In this document: positions 42,337-53,798 of the stretch, one piece after another
Position numbering within the stretch: position 1 is the first letter of the stretch
Layout of the letters: each line of letters opens with the position of its first letter
From: Cucumis sativus
Taxonomy: Eukaryota > Streptophyta > Magnoliopsida > Cucurbitales > Cucurbitaceae
Reading direction: 5' to 3'
Assembly: GCF_000004075.3 (NCBI RefSeq)
Contig: NC_026656.2
Coordinates: 17,060,607 to 17,124,606, forward strand
DNA: 64,000 nucleotides
The notes under the pieces: model-generated
Seen by the model: only the letters and a program-made list of their open reading frames with translations
Databases searched by the model: none
What the model was told of the DNA's origin: nothing
Position numbers and translations under genes: made by a program

Positions 42337-45248
42337 ATACCCCTCGGTTCCAAGTTCACCTTGTCCTCAAGGTGGAAGGTGGGAAACTGTTGATTCATTT
42401 GGTACACTGCTTCCCAGGTAGCCTCGTTCTCCGGTAGTTCTTTCCATTTCACCAACCACTCGTTGGCCCCCAAGTCCTTATTCCATCGAATGCCCAGTAC
42501 GGTTTCTGGTTGTAGCTGTAGTTCAAACTCTTCCGTTAGTACTGGTTGTTGGATTTGTACTACATGTGTTTTTCCCAATTTCAGTTTCAGTTGGGAAATA
42601 TGGAAGACGTCATGAATGGAAGCTTCGGGCGGTAACTGCAGCCTATACGCCACTTCTCCAATTTCTTCAATTATGCGGTAAGGTCCATAGAATTTAGGGG
42701 CCAACTTCTCCGACCTCTTTCGTGCTAGAGAATGTTGCCTATAGGGTCGAAGCTTGAGATATACCTCATCTCCCACCTTGAACTTAAGTTCCCTCCTCTT
42801 AGAGTCTGCCATTTTCTTCATTCGGTTCTGCGCCACGTTCAGGTTCTCCTTTAGAGCAATCAGTGCTAAATCCCTCTCTTTCAGCATTAGTTCCACCTCA
42901 TTGTGAGGAGTCTTGTGATTGCCGTATGATAGCAGCGGAGGAGGTGATCGTCCATATACAATCTGGAAGGGATTTGATCTTGAGGAGGCATGGAAAGTTG
43001 TATTATACCATAGTTCTGCCCAGGGAATGAACTTATTCCACTTTGTCGGCTGCTCATTACAAAAACACCTCAGATAAGTTTCTACACAACGGTTTACTCT
43101 TTCAGTTTGTCCGTCCGTTTGAGGGTGGAATGCCGTACTTCTTTTTAGAAGGGTTCCCATGCTAGCAAATATTTCTTTCCAAAAGTTGCTTATGAAAATT
43201 TTATCCCTATCGGAAATGATTGACTTAGGTATTCCATGTCTACTCACTACCCGGTCAATAAACACTTCAGCCACTTGCCTTGCATTGAAAGGATGCCTCA
43301 TGGTGATAAAATAGGAGTATTTGCTCAGCCTGTCCACAATTACCATTATTACATTCATACCTCCTGCTTTAGGTAGCCCTTCAATGAAGTCCATGGACCA
43401 GTCTTCCAAGATTCTTTCTGGAATTGGAATTGGCTGCAGAACTCCAGCTGGTTTAGTTGCTTCCAACTTATTTCTCTGGCAAACCTCGCATTCTTGCACA
43501 TATTTTTTTACATCCGCCTTCATACCCTTCCAATACAATTCCCCACACATCCTTTTATACGTCCTTAAGAACCCGGAATGGCCTCCCAAAATGGAGTCAT
43601 GAAATGTATGTAGTAAGGTGGGGATCAGAGTGGATTCTTTTGACAACACAATCCGCTTCTTATACCATAGGTTTCCATTCACCCATTGGAATTTACTAGG
43701 CTCATCAGGATTCTGTTTTAATTCTTCAATGATTGCCTTAAGCTCTTCATCTAACTCAACCTCTTTCTCTACCACCTCCATGTTGACAATACCCGTGGTG
43801 GACATATTCTTCATTTCCACTGGTTGTTCTATTCGGGAGAGGGCATCGGCTGCTTTGTTTTGTAGTCCGGGTTGGTAAAGTATTTCGAAGTCATACCCGA
43901 GGAGTTTAGTCAGCCACTTCTGGAATTGGGGTTGCACTTCCCTTTGCTCTAAAAGGAACTTGAGGGCCCTCTGATCTGAGATGATTGTAAACTTCCTTCC
44001 CAAGAGGTAATGTCTCCACTTCTGTACTGACAGAACCACAGCCATCAATTCCCTCTCATATATGGACTTGGTTTTTGCTCGGTTTGATAGTTTTTGACTG
44101 AAAAAAGCTATGGGATGGCCATTTTGAGATAGAACTGCCCCTAAAGCAATCCCCGACGCATCTGTTTCAATGATGAAAGGCAGGTTCCAATCCGGTAGAG
44201 CTAGTACGGGTAGGGTTGTCATGGCTAATTTCAGCTTATCAAACGCCTCTGTTGCTTCTTCCCCCCATAGGAATGAGTTCTTTTGTAATAATTTGGTCAG
44301 CGGTTCTGCCATCTCCCCATACCCTTTGACGAATCTTCTGTAGTAACCTGTCAACCCTAAGAACCCCCTCAATCCGGTTACATCTTTGGGTTGGGGCCAA
44401 TTTACCATGTCCTTGATCTTGTCTCCATCAGCTTCAACCCCTCTACTGGATATTAAATGCCCCAAATACTGAATCTGTGAATGGGCTATTACGCATTTTT
44501 TTTTGTTAGCAACTAACTGGTTATCCCGCATTACTGCAAAAACCATGGCCAAATGCTTTTCGTGTTCTGTGAGATTCGTGCTGTATATCAATATATCATC
44601 AAAAAATACCAGTACACATCTCCTGAGGAAGGGTTTAAAGACCAGATTCATTAAAGATTGGAAAGTAGCTGGTGCGTTAGTGAGGCCGAACGGCATGACC
44701 AGAAACTCGTAGTGTCCTTCATGGGTTCTGAATGCTGTCTTTTCCACATCCTCCTCCTTCATCCGTATCTGATGATATCCAGATTTGAGATCCAGTTTTG
44801 AAAAAACAGTGGCCCCATGCAGTTCGTCTAGCAATTCCTCTATCACGGGTATTGGAAATTTATCCGATATGGTTACTTGATTTAATTTTCTGTAATCAAC
44901 ACAGAATCTCCACCCTCCGTCTTTCTTTCTTACCAGCAACACAGGACTCGAGTAAGGGCTGTGACTGGGTCGTATTATCCCAACTTGGAGCATTTCAGAT
45001 ATTAACTTCTCGATTTCTTCTTTTTGTGTGTGGCCATATTTGTAAGGTCTCACATTGATAGGTTTCTGGCCGGTTACCAGCAAAATACGATGGTCACACT
45101 CCCTTTTTGGTGGTAATCCCTTCGGTTCTTCGAATAAATCCGTGTACTGCTGGAGTAAGACTTGAATCATTGGAGATTCTTCCTCATCCCCCTTTACTCT
45201 CTGTACTTCATCCAATTCCCCATCTTCCTCTGCCTCATAGTTCTGCAT
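42258..45248 (-). CDS. Pol polyprotein: RT, RNase H, integrase, chromodomain
   Basis: This is a 996-codon open frame from the first ATG, and the frame itself opens further upstream near the gag stop. Domains in order: RT with [10 protein letters not shown] and the FDD box in [11 protein letters not shown] (about residue 205); RNase H with [15 protein letters not shown] (about 350); integrase zinc region [18 protein letters not shown] with CEVCQRNK (about 555-610); integrase core starting [10 protein letters not shown], with [17 protein letters not shown] (about 625-770); and chromodomain [20 protein letters not shown] (about 910-950). The chromodomain steers insertion toward particular chromatin in this group. 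No internal stop was seen. The frame crosses the purine tract and ends inside the 3' LTR. The protein should normally be fused to gag. Confidence 0.95.
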   Translation of the reverse strand: MQNYEAEEDGELDEVQRVKGDEEESPMIQVLLQQYTDLFEEPKGLPPKRECDHRILLVTGQKPINVRPYKYGHTQKEEIEKLISEMLQVGIIRPSHSPYSSPVLLVRKKDGGWRFCVDYRKLNQVTISDKFPIPVIEELLDELHGATVFSKLDLKSGYHQIRMKEEDVEKTAFRTHEGHYEFLVMPFGLTNAPATFQSLMNLVFKPFLRRCVLVFFDDILIYSTNLTEHEKHLAMVFAVMRDNQLVANKKKCVIAHSQIQYLGHLISSRGVEADGDKIKDMVNWPQPKDVTGLRGFLGLTGYYRRFVKGYGEMAEPLTKLLQKNSFLWGEEATEAFDKLKLAMTTLPVLALPDWNLPFIIETDASGIALGAVLSQNGHPIAFFSQKLSNRAKTKSIYERELMAVVLSVQKWRHYLLGRKFTIISDQRALKFLLEQREVQPQFQKWLTKLLGYDFEILYQPGLQNKAADALSRIEQPVEMKNMSTTGIVNMEVVEKEVELDEELKAIIEELKQNPDEPSKFQWVNGNLWYKKRIVLSKESTLIPTLLHTFHDSILGGHSGFLRTYKRMCGELYWKGMKADVKKYVQECEVCQRNKLEATKPAGVLQPIPIPERILEDWSMDFIEGLPKAGGMNVIMVIVDRLSKYSYFITMRHPFNARQVAEVFIDRVVSRHGIPKSIISDRDKIFISNFWKEIFASMGTLLKRSTAFHPQTDGQTERVNRCVETYLRCFCNEQPTKWNKFIPWAELWYNTTFHASSRSNPFQIVYGRSPPPLLSYGNHKTPHNEVELMLKERDLALIALKENLNVAQNRMKKMADSKRRELKFKVGDEVYLKLRPYRQHSLARKRSEKLAPKFYGPYRIIEEIGEVAYRLQLPPEASIHDVFHISQLKLKLGKTHVVQIQQPVLTEEFELQLQPETVLGIRWNKDLGANEWLVKWKELPENEATWEAVYQMNQQFPTFHLEDKVNLEPRGIVRPPIIHTYRRKGRKVTAQGIIMEK

Positions 45249-45315
45249 TTCGAGTAAGAAGCCTTGGTCGTCCTCTTCCCATGTTTTTTCAATAGTTTTC
45301 AGAGAGCACTCTGCC

Positions 45316-46848
45316 CTAATAAGTGAAGGATCTCCTTTTAAGATAAACTGTTTTTTTTCCCATCCGAAATGTCATGGTCAAGGATGGCCAGTGTATCTTC
45401 ATGGTTCCCGTTGTGTTTAACCATTGCATCCCTAGAATCACATCTACACTCCCCAGTTCAATTGCTAAAAAATCAGCCACGATTGTGATCTCTTTAAGTT
45501 TTAGTTCTAACCTGTTACACACGCCTCTTCCTTGGCATCTTGTACCATCTCCGATAGTGACTCCAAACGGAGTATGATTCTCTAACTCCAGTCCCACTTC
45601 CTCCACAATTTTGTTGTGTATGAAATTGTGGGTGGCCCCACTGTCAATCAGTATCAATACTTCTTTCCCTTTAATTTCGCCTTTGATCTTCATCGTTCCT
45701 TTACTTGTTAGGCCATGTATTGCCTTTAACTCAATTTCGGTTCCCTCCTCCAGTGTAAGCTGATTCAACTCTAATACTTCTTCATTAGTTTCCTCTGTTC
45801 TGTCTTCGTCTTCCAGACTTTCTTCTTCATTCATGATAAACAGCATCAGCTCTCTTTTGTCCTTCATTTTGCATCGATGTCCAGGGGAGTACCTTTCATT
45901 GCATTTAAAACACAGACCCTTGTCAAGTCGTGCTCTGAATTCCGCATCCGATAAGCGTTTCACTGGTGGTTCACTCTTCTGGTAGTTGCCTTTAATGGGA
46001 ATTGTCACCTGTTTCAAAGGAAACTCTGTTTTCCTGGTGATTCCCTTCTCCCCACCTTCTGGACCCTTGTTCGTGCTTCCTTCGCCTTTTTTGTAATTCC
46101 GTCCTCCCCCTTCTGCCTTGGACCATTGCAGGGCTAAATTTCTGTCGTTGACCAGCTGTGCCTCTCTCATACACTCCTCCAATGTTAGTGGATTGCGGCT
46201 CACGACTTCAGCTTGCAGGTTCGGCTCTAGCCCAGTCAGGAATGCATCCCTTAACACACTCTCTGTCATGTGGGGCAGGGGTGCTGAATAATTAACAAAT
46301 TTCTTTACATAATCATTGTAGGAACCGTCTTGTTCAATCCTGATCAGTCTCGCCACTAAACTCTTCTGCCCTGTGTCTTTAAAAAAATCAAACATCCTTT
46401 CTTTTAGATCCTCCCACGACTCCACCTTCCTCCGATTGTGTGACCATCTGTACCAGTCTACCTCATCTTGTCCAAAGCTGACTACTGCTACCTTGACCTT
46501 TTCGGTCTCGGGTAGATTATTGATCTCAAAAAAATGCTCTGCCCTGTAAACCCAAGATTCCGGGTTTTCTCCCAAGAACATTGGCATCTCTAATTTCTTA
46601 TATTTACTACGGTCACCCATGGTCAAGTTCCCTTCGTTATGAACATCGGTTTCCTCAGCTTTTCCCTTCAGTTTCATTACTGAACCGTCGGAGGTCCCAG
46701 ATTCCTCCCTTCTTTTGTAGCTATGGTTCTCTCTTAGATCCTCAGCCATTCGTTCCATTGCTTTTTTCATTTCTAACAGCATCTCTTTCAGACCCATTAT
46801 TTCCTTCTCAGTTCCATCCACTCTGTCTTCTATTTGTCTCTGCGCCAT
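45316..46848 (-). CDS. Gag and aspartic protease of the young chromovirus
   Basis: This is an open frame of 510 residues from ATG 46848 ([10 protein letters not shown]). The frame itself runs back to 46863, but only GTG is available there. It has a coiled-coil-like acidic N terminus, a retrotransposon gag core around [20 protein letters not shown], a charged linker, a zinc-finger motif [15 protein letters not shown], and the protease with intact active site [12 protein letters not shown] near residue 400. It ends in a stop at 45316, where related elements continue into RT without interruption. The sequence CTTAAAAGG just before the stop holds one A too many for the pol frame to continue. Spacing to the primer site is normal. 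Confidence 0.93.
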   Translation of the reverse strand: MAQRQIEDRVDGTEKEIMGLKEMLLEMKKAMERMAEDLRENHSYKRREESGTSDGSVMKLKGKAEETDVHNEGNLTMGDRSKYKKLEMPMFLGENPESWVYRAEHFFEINNLPETEKVKVAVVSFGQDEVDWYRWSHNRRKVESWEDLKERMFDFFKDTGQKSLVARLIRIEQDGSYNDYVKKFVNYSAPLPHMTESVLRDAFLTGLEPNLQAEVVSRNPLTLEECMREAQLVNDRNLALQWSKAEGGGRNYKKGEGSTNKGPEGGEKGITRKTEFPLKQVTIPIKGNYQKSEPPVKRLSDAEFRARLDKGLCFKCNERYSPGHRCKMKDKRELMLFIMNEEESLEDEDRTEETNEEVLELNQLTLEEGTEIELKAIHGLTSKGTMKIKGEIKGKEVLILIDSGATHNFIHNKIVEEVGLELENHTPFGVTIGDGTRCQGRGVCNRLELKLKEITIVADFLAIELGSVDVILGMQWLNTTGTMKIHWPSLTMTFRMGKKTVYLKRRSFTY

Positions 46849-46892
46849 TAGTCTAGTAACCACCCCCAGTTTTTTCGGGCTCTGATACCAAT

Positions 46893-47287
46893 TGTTAGGA
46901 TACTAACAATAATTTAGACTGAAAGGACTGTATAAATGGCTTAAACAGAGGCGGTACTCTGGTTTACTTTATTTATATATAAAGCCAAATGATCCAGATT
47001 CACAAGATGAAAAGAAATAACAAGAAACAACAAGGAAAAATGCAGAAAAGATCATACCAGCCTCTTGGTTTTAAGAGACCCTGGTGGCTGCTGTAGCCCT
47101 ACCTCCTAAAAGTTAAAAATACCCTAGCTACTCCAACCTAATAATCCTATTTATAGACTCACATATTCCTCAGCCCAGTGGGCCCTACCACTCAGAACGT
47201 CCTTCCAATCATTTCTCCATAATAATTCCCTGTGCAGTTACTTTTCTACCCTTCCTCCTATAAGTATGGATAATTGGGGGTCTTACA
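46893..47287 (-). repeat. 5' LTR of the young chromovirus
   Basis: This 395-bp LTR reads as identical to 41942-42336. On the minus strand it drives transcription toward lower coordinates, with the Met primer site directly after it at about 46879-46891. Confidence 0.95.
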
Positions 47288-47292
47288 CACTA

Positions 47293-48535
47293 TCTCCCAA
47301 GTCTATTGAGTTCGTCAAAATCATGAAAAACTTGTATTAGTTCACTAGAAGAACTAACTCGAGAAAGTTTAGAGATACTCTGATGGAAGGAAAATAGACC
47401 AATTCTTCTTTGGAGATGTAGAGTCTAGTAAATCGATTGGACAAGCTAAAAAATCTTAGGCATTTCATTTGATGAGTCGCATCATAATAGGTAAAAAGAT
47501 AATTTGTTTTAAAATTTAATTGTCTAATATGAATCAAAACAATAGTTATTTCAATGTCTAATATGAATCAAAACAACAGTTATTTCAATCTTTAATATGA
47601 ATCAAAATAACCATTACATTCTAACTAAATCAGAGAATCAACACAACAGCTACTAGTTGGTACTACTCAAACCTCGTTATTTCAATCTTCTCTCTTTCTT
47701 AAGAACATGGATCGCACTGCAGTCCCAAAATCCTCTTCCCTTCTCATGGATTTTCCAAAATCCAATAAAAGAGTGGTCTACTTTTCACGATGATTATTCT
47801 CCCATTCTGTGTTCTTGAAAATAAAAAATAAAAAATAAACTCCCAATTTTATCCGATGATTCCACAAGGTTCACTTACTCTCTTCTAGGAATCTGCTTTT
47901 CATCTATCTTCATGTACAAGGATTCATTGTCCTTCAGCCTTAAAATTAAGTTTTACGGAGATGTTGTTCAAGTGTAAATTTAAGGAACTCGCATCTAGCC
48001 TTTATCATTGTTCACATCGATCATTGTGAAGTGAAGCCTATTTTGACAGTGTACGTAGTCTAAAATTTGCCTTCAAGACAATTTCAAAGTATGGTTATGA
48101 CAGGGACGCCCACGATACTCTTCAAGCCCAATTCAAATTCTCTCACCTAGTCCATAGGCTCCTTGATAGTAATATGGTTTTATTAATACACTGTCTATTT
48201 CAATCGCCTCAGTCAAATGATTTTAACTTGAGTGCTTAGATTGTGCTTTGTTAACGACTGGTCCCTGGAGTTTTTCATTTCCATTTAGTTATGGCTAATT
48301 GTTTACAATATTCATATATTCTATAAGTGTGAATCGTATGATCAATCTTTCGGTTAATGAGTTAGTGATGTCAGTTGGTTAGCCTCATTAGACCGTCATT
48401 AGACAATTTTATGTTTATGCACTTTTCTAGTTGACCATTTATATTAGCAATCCTATGTCGTGTGACTTAATTTTACTCCAGTTGCAGAGTCTGCTTCATT
48501 TTAATTCCATTTTTCACCCCACCACAAAGCCAAAC
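47293..48535. other. AT-rich spacer with a 34-bp tandem repeat
   Basis: At 47523-47615 a 34-bp unit (TCTAATATGAATCAAAACAA and onward) is repeated 2.7 times. The rest of the interval has no supported gene or terminal repeat. Confidence 0.6.
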
Positions 48536-48865
48536 TAATAGACCACCAATTATTTTACAATATAGTAGGAGGAAAAAGGGAACAGTTGCACGTGCACAAG
48601 AGAAGGGAAATGAAGAAAGAAGTGGAAACCATCTTGGCAAGGACCACGGTTAGTTACATGGGAGGGAGTTAAAAGGGAAAGAAGGAAGGGAAGAGAGGGG
48701 CAGTTAATCAGTTTCTGGAAGTGGAGGGCTGTAATTTCCTGGAGAACAGGGAATGCAGAAAGTGTTCAGTTTTGGTAGTTTGTAGCAAATTATTTCCACT
48801 ATCGTGAAGTATTTTTCTGTTTTGATGTTTTATGTTGAATTCAATTAATTTTTGTATTAGTTCTT
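48536..48865 (+). repeat. Diverged LTR remnant related to the Reina-like elements
   Basis: It begins TAATAGACCACC and continues with CAATATAGTAGGAGG, closely paralleling the start of the intronic chromovirus LTR (TGATAGACC then CAATATAGTAGGAGAGGG). No primer-binding site or gag follows, so it is a solo or truncated LTR. The right end is not defined. Confidence 0.45.
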
Positions 48866-51850
48866 GTGTTGTTCTTTGTTTTCAAGGTTGCGTTTGTACT
48901 GTTTTCTGTACCGATGTATTCTAAGAATCCGGTAACCTCGTTCCCTATTTTATCTTTTTACTATGTGAGTGAGAATGCTAGTCCAACCACACTTGGAGCT
49001 ATTGTCCAATCAAGTATACCTCAGTCCTTTAGTCTCATTAGTATTGATGGTAAGAACCTTTGGATCTTGGACTCTGGTGCCACAAATCATTTAATCGGTT
49101 CCTCTGAACACTTTGTGTCCTACATTCCGTGTGTCGAAATAAGAAGATAAGAATTGCTGATGGCTCCTTGGCTCCCATTGCCAGGAAAGGGCATATTTCT
49201 CTTTTTGACGGGTTCTCATTACACAATATGTTGCATGTGCCACGAATTTCATATAATCTTCTGTCGATTAGCAAGATTACTCGTGAACTAAACTGTAAAG
49301 CAACATTCTTATCCGATTCAGTTTCTTTTCAGGACTTGAGCTCAGGAAGGATGATTGGCATCACCCGACACAATAGGGGTCTTTACTTACTTGATGATGA
49401 TGCCCCCTTTAGTAGTATTTCTAGGAACAATCTTTTATCATCCTACTTTACAACTTCTGAAAAAGACCTTATGTTGTAGCATTTCCGTTTAGGTCATCCC
49501 AACTTTAAATATATGAAATATCTATTTTCTCATCTTTTCTCCAAAGTTGATGTTTCTTCTTTATCTTGTGATATATGCATACAAGCTAAACATCACCGAG
49601 TCTCGTTTCCTTTACAACCCTATAAGCCAACTCGACCTTTTACTCTTGTCCATAGTGATGTTTGGGGACCATCCAATGTCACTACCTCCTCTGGAAAACG
49701 ATGGTTGGTGACCTTTATTGATGACCATACTCGTCTTACTTGGATTTTCCTGATCTCTGACAAATCTGAAGTTACCTCCACATTCCGAGACTTCTATCAC
49801 ATCATAGAAACGTAATTCAATATTAAGATTGCAATTCTGCGAAGTGATAATGGTCGTGAGTTTCAAAACCACTCTTTTAACGAGTTCTTATCCTCTAAAG
49901 GAATTGTTCACCAAAGTTCCTGTGCTTACACCCAAAAAAAAAAAAAGAGTTGCCGAACGAAAAAATCGTTACCTTTTGGAAGTTGCTTGTTCTCTTATGT
50001 TCTTCACTTCTCTTCCTTCCTATCTTTGGGGTGATGACATTCTTACTACCGCTCATCTCATAAATCGCATGTCTTCTCGTGTCCTTCACTTCCAGACACC
50101 GTTAGATTGCCTCAAAGAATCCTATCCCTCCACTTGTCTCATCCCTGATGTTGATGTTCCCCTTCGGTTGTTCGGCTGCACTAACTATGTCCATAGCCAT
50201 GGTCCTACCCAAACTAACTTTACCCCTAGGGCTCAGGCTTGCGTGTTTGTTGGATATCCTCTACATCAATGAGGTTATAAATGCTTTCATCCATCTTTAC
50301 GTAAGTACTTTGTTACCATGGATGTCACATTTATTGAAGATCATCCTTTTTTTGCCCGTTAGCCTACTTCAGGGAGAGAATGTGAGTGAAGAGTCTAACT
50401 ATATACTTCCCTTAAAGTCTTCTTATCCTACTATGGTTACCTTACCAGACCCTAGCCCTCATAGTACAGTCCTACCAACAAATCAAGTTCCTTGGAAAAC
50501 CTACTATAAGAGGAATCTCAAAACGAAAGCTAAGTCTCCTATTGTTCAGACGGCTCCGGTGTAGAATTCTGAACCAATAAGAGATCAAGGTATGACTGAT
50601 TCAATTAATTCATATAGTAATAACAGAACATGTGAGAATGACGAGTCTGAGACAACTGTTATGAAAAATATGGGTGAGCAAGGCAGTATTGAGGAGGCCG
50701 TTATAGACAGAGAGGACATAATTATTGAGAACGAGGTTGTTGCTGAACATACTGAAAATAGTAGCAGGTATGATTCATCTTTTGATCTTCCTATTGCACT
50801 GAGGAAAGGTACAAGGTCATGCACAAAGCACTCCATATGTAATTATGTGTCATACAAGAATCTCTCACCACAGTTGAGAGTTTTTACTGCCAGCCTTGAC
50901 TCTAGCACAATACCGAAAAATATTCACACTATTAAAGTCCAATCTATTGTTGTAAACAAAGATTGGCCTCTATGCCAGTTGGATGTTAAGAATGCTTTTT
51001 TGAATGAAGACCTTGTGGAAGAAGTCTACATGTGCCCTCGCCTGGATTTGAAGCCCAGTTTGGTCAGCAGGTGTGTAAACTCCAGAAATCCCTATATGAT
51101 CTAAAACAGTCTCCTAAAACATGGTTTGACAGATTCACTACATTTGTCAAGTCCTAAGGGTATAGTCAGGGGCACTCTAATCATACTTTATTTACAAAGG
51201 TTTCCAAGACAAGAAAGATTGTTGTTCTAATAGTTTATGTGGATGACATTGTTTTGACTAGAGATGACCAAGCAAAAATCAGTCAACTAAAGTAGAGAAT
51301 GGATGATGAATTTGAAATCAAGGATTTGGAAAATTTGAAATATTTTCTTGGAATGGAGGTGGCCAAATCTAAAAAAAGTATTTCCGTGTCTAAGAGGAAA
51401 TACACCATTGATTTGCTAACCGAGACAGGTATGTAGGGATGTCGTCCCGCTGACAATCCTATTGAATTTAACTGCAAACTAGGAAACTCTGATGATCAAT
51501 ATCAGTGCCTTGTGGGTAAATTAATTTACTTATTTCATAATCGTCCTGATATTTCCTTTGTTGAGTATTGTCAGCTAGTTTATGCAGGCTCGATGCTCCT
51601 TATGAGGAACACATGGAAGCGGTCAACCGAATTTTGAGATATTTGAAATCAACACCTGGTAAAGTGTTGATATTTAGAAAGACCATTGAGGCATATACTG
51701 ACTCGAATTGAGCAGGATCTGTTGTTGACAGAAAGTCTGCCTCCGGTTATTGTACCTTTGTTTGGGGCAATCTGGTAACTTGGAGAAGTAAGAAGCAAAG
51801 TGTTGTGGCCATTAATTTTCTTATTATAGAAATTTAAGCAGTATAGGGAC
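48866..51850 (+). pseudogene. Decayed Ty1/copia pol body
   Basis: Fragments in one direction and in Copia order: protease LWILDSGATNHLIGS near 49060; a gag-pre-integrase segment ending CDICIQAKHHRVSF near 49570; integrase core HSDVWGPSNV and FIDDHTRLTWIF near 49650-49750; and VAERKNRYLLEVA near 49950. These are followed by RT with QLDVKNAFLN near 50980 and VYVDDIVLT near 51235, then RNase H with AYTDSN near 51695. Stops and frameshifts occur throughout (for example at 49478, 49815, 50271 and 51102). Where relatives read TPQQNG before VAERKN there is an A13 run. No gag and no paired LTRs were found, so the element is truncated as well as mutated. Confidence 0.85.
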
Positions 51851-52192
51851 CTGTTTGAATCTTGTTCTTCCTGTACAATTGCATTGGTTGATCCAGGGAT
51901 GTGATTTTCGTCAGCTTTAAGTTGCAGCTGTGACTTGTACAGTTGAGAGAAATCCCAAGGTATCCAGACCTAGTGATGACAAATTGCAGATGATGCTTCT
52001 AGCTTTGAATTGGACATTGAACCCATGGCAGATACCTCGACGGAAGATCACATGAATTTGGTGTCCCAATTCTGCAATATTAGATCCATCGTTTTTCTTT
52101 GAACTGGTTGTTGCTGTACATGGTCCTCTGCCTAAAAGGGGAAGAGCGCTATCAAACATTCAGGCAAATGTTGAATGTATTTCTCTTTTATT

Positions 52193-52347
52193 TTATAGAC
52201 AATGACGCTGCTCACCATTTGCTTCCTGAACCACCAATGACAACGAACCCTTCAATGCAAGGCCGTTAAGGAAACGTTCTGTCTCAGCCGGGGGAACCTG
52301 CAAATCGAGCTGAGAATCAATTGGTGCCACAAATTTTGTCCGTCGAG
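52193..52347 (-). CDS. Candidate terminal coding exon of unknown function
   Basis: On the minus strand, the acceptor AAATATTAG precedes an open frame of 50 residues ending in TAA: after two leading bases it reads RRTKFVAPIDSQLDLQ, then VPPAETERFLNGLALKG and SLSLVVQEANGEQRHCL. The composition looks protein-like, and an alternative donor GGTGAGC sits inside it. I do not recognise the family. It could be the last exon of a gene otherwise lost in the Copia-disturbed interval, a spliced 3' part of the PPR transcript (a GTAAGT donor lies at 53690), or chance. No further exon was found between here and the Copia relic. Confidence 0.35.
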
Positions 52348-52825
52348 CTAATATTTGCACAGTGATGGAAATAAGAAAGAATACGTTGCATTAACAAAAT
52401 AAAAAACTAAACAGATACAGTTTGTAGTAACTTCCAAATCAAATACATACTTGACCTGTCCATTACGACAACGAAAAAGATAAACCACTTACCACACAAA
52501 CCTCTAACTGAGATGCAACTACTCATAATATCCAACATTGAGGAGAAAATTGTGTTCATCGGCTAAAAGTGATCCTATCTATAGTTATTAGCACAAGCAC
52601 TTTTTCCTCAGTATCGAGTAACATCAGGCAACCCAGTCTCAATAAAATGGGTTAATATCAGCTCGAAAGAAATTGCAGATAAATTAAGCTTTTACTTACT
52701 GTCAGACTACTTGAGAGTAGATAAAATTTGCCTTAATCTCCGTTAATGAGAAATGGCAGTATAGATATCCAATGGGAGTTACAAAATGTGAGGTGGCAAT
52801 GATTTAACCACCAATAACAGAATTA

Positions 52826-53690
52826 ATATTCAACTGATTGACAATATCCTAAAAACTCCCCCTCAAGATGAACTTAATATATTCAAAATTCCCATCTTGG
52901 ACAATACAAGTTTAAAAGAACATGAAGGTAATGCCTAGGTGAAAATGTCAGCAAGCTGGGAAGAACTTTGAATAGGCATCAGTCTGACGTCTCCTTTTGC
53001 TGTATGGTCACAGATAAAATGGCAATCAAGCTTGATGTGCATCGCTCTTCCATGAAAAGTTGGATTTGAAGCTATGTGAATAGCAGCAGAGCTATCACAA
53101 AACAACAAGGGAGGAGCTGGTATGCTGACTTGTAAGTCTTTAAGTGATCGAACAAGCCAAGAAACTTCACTGACAGTGGCTGCCAATGCCCTGTACTCAG
53201 CCTCAGCAGATGAACTTGAAACTGTCGTTTGCTTCTTTGACTTCCATGAGACCAAAAAATCACCAAGAAATACACAAAATCGGGGTGTACACTTGCGAGT
53301 ATCAAGGCAAGAAGCCCAATCAGCATCACTAAAGGCACTAATCTGAAAGAAGCTTAAAGCTTATAGGAAAACCCCTTGTCCAGGAGTTCCTTTGAGATAC
53401 CAAACAAAGTGCGAGCTGCTGCAAGTGTGACTGTCTTAGGTTTGCAACATATTGACTGAGCTTATGTACTGCAAACATGATGCCAGGGTGACTAACTATA
53501 AGATATAATAATCATCCAATGAGACGCCTACAGAAGGAAGGATCCTCGAGTGGTTTGCTATATTCAGCTCGTAGTTTTATGTATCCACAGGAAGAGATGC
53601 TGGTTCTGAGGCAAGAAAGCCACTGTCTTTTAGAGAATAACCAACAGTGAACTAATAATATTCAACTGAGTAACAATATCCTAAACTTAC
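52826..53690 (-). mobile_element. Internally deleted Ty1/copia relic
   Basis: On the minus strand the central part codes the end of RT (EYSKPLEDPSFCRRLIG) and RNase H (VSSSSAEAEYRALAATVSEV, then HIKLDCHFICDH), with frameshifts. A purine tract TTGAGGGGGAG at about 52856-52866 follows. Both ends carry the same LTR-like start, AGGATATTGT then AGTTGAATATT, at about 53683-53655 and 52852-52826. The left LTR copy is cut to about 45 bases and fused straight to RT. It lies just downstream of the PPR gene and opposite to the Copia body at 48866-51850. Confidence 0.7.
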
Positions 53691-53798
53691 CTTCCAAAGA
53701 TCCAAGAAAGAAACCTCCAGGTGGCAGGCAATGGCATCACTGTACTCAGTTGTAGCAGTCTGTCCGTGCTATTGATTCCACTATTCGGAAGTCCCAAG

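Larger units (their letters stand above)
41942..47287 (-). mobile_element. Young Ty3/gypsy chromovirus (Reina-like), minus orientation
   Basis: This 5346-bp element has 395-bp LTRs (41942-42336 and 46893-47287) that read as identical by eye, flanked by the 5-bp duplication CACTA (41937-41941 and 47288-47292). Reading on the minus strand, the 5' LTR ends CCTAACA and is followed by ATTGGTATCAGAGC, an initiator-Met primer site. The purine tract GGAACCGAGGGGT precedes the 3' LTR. Identical LTRs mean very recent insertion. Gene order with a C-terminal chromodomain and short size suggests the Reina clade. One frameshift separates gag-protease from the rest of pol. Confidence 0.96.

Noticed and set aside
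43321-45295. Several plus-strand frames opposite the young chromovirus pol
   Set aside because: They are antisense shadows of the long pol frame.
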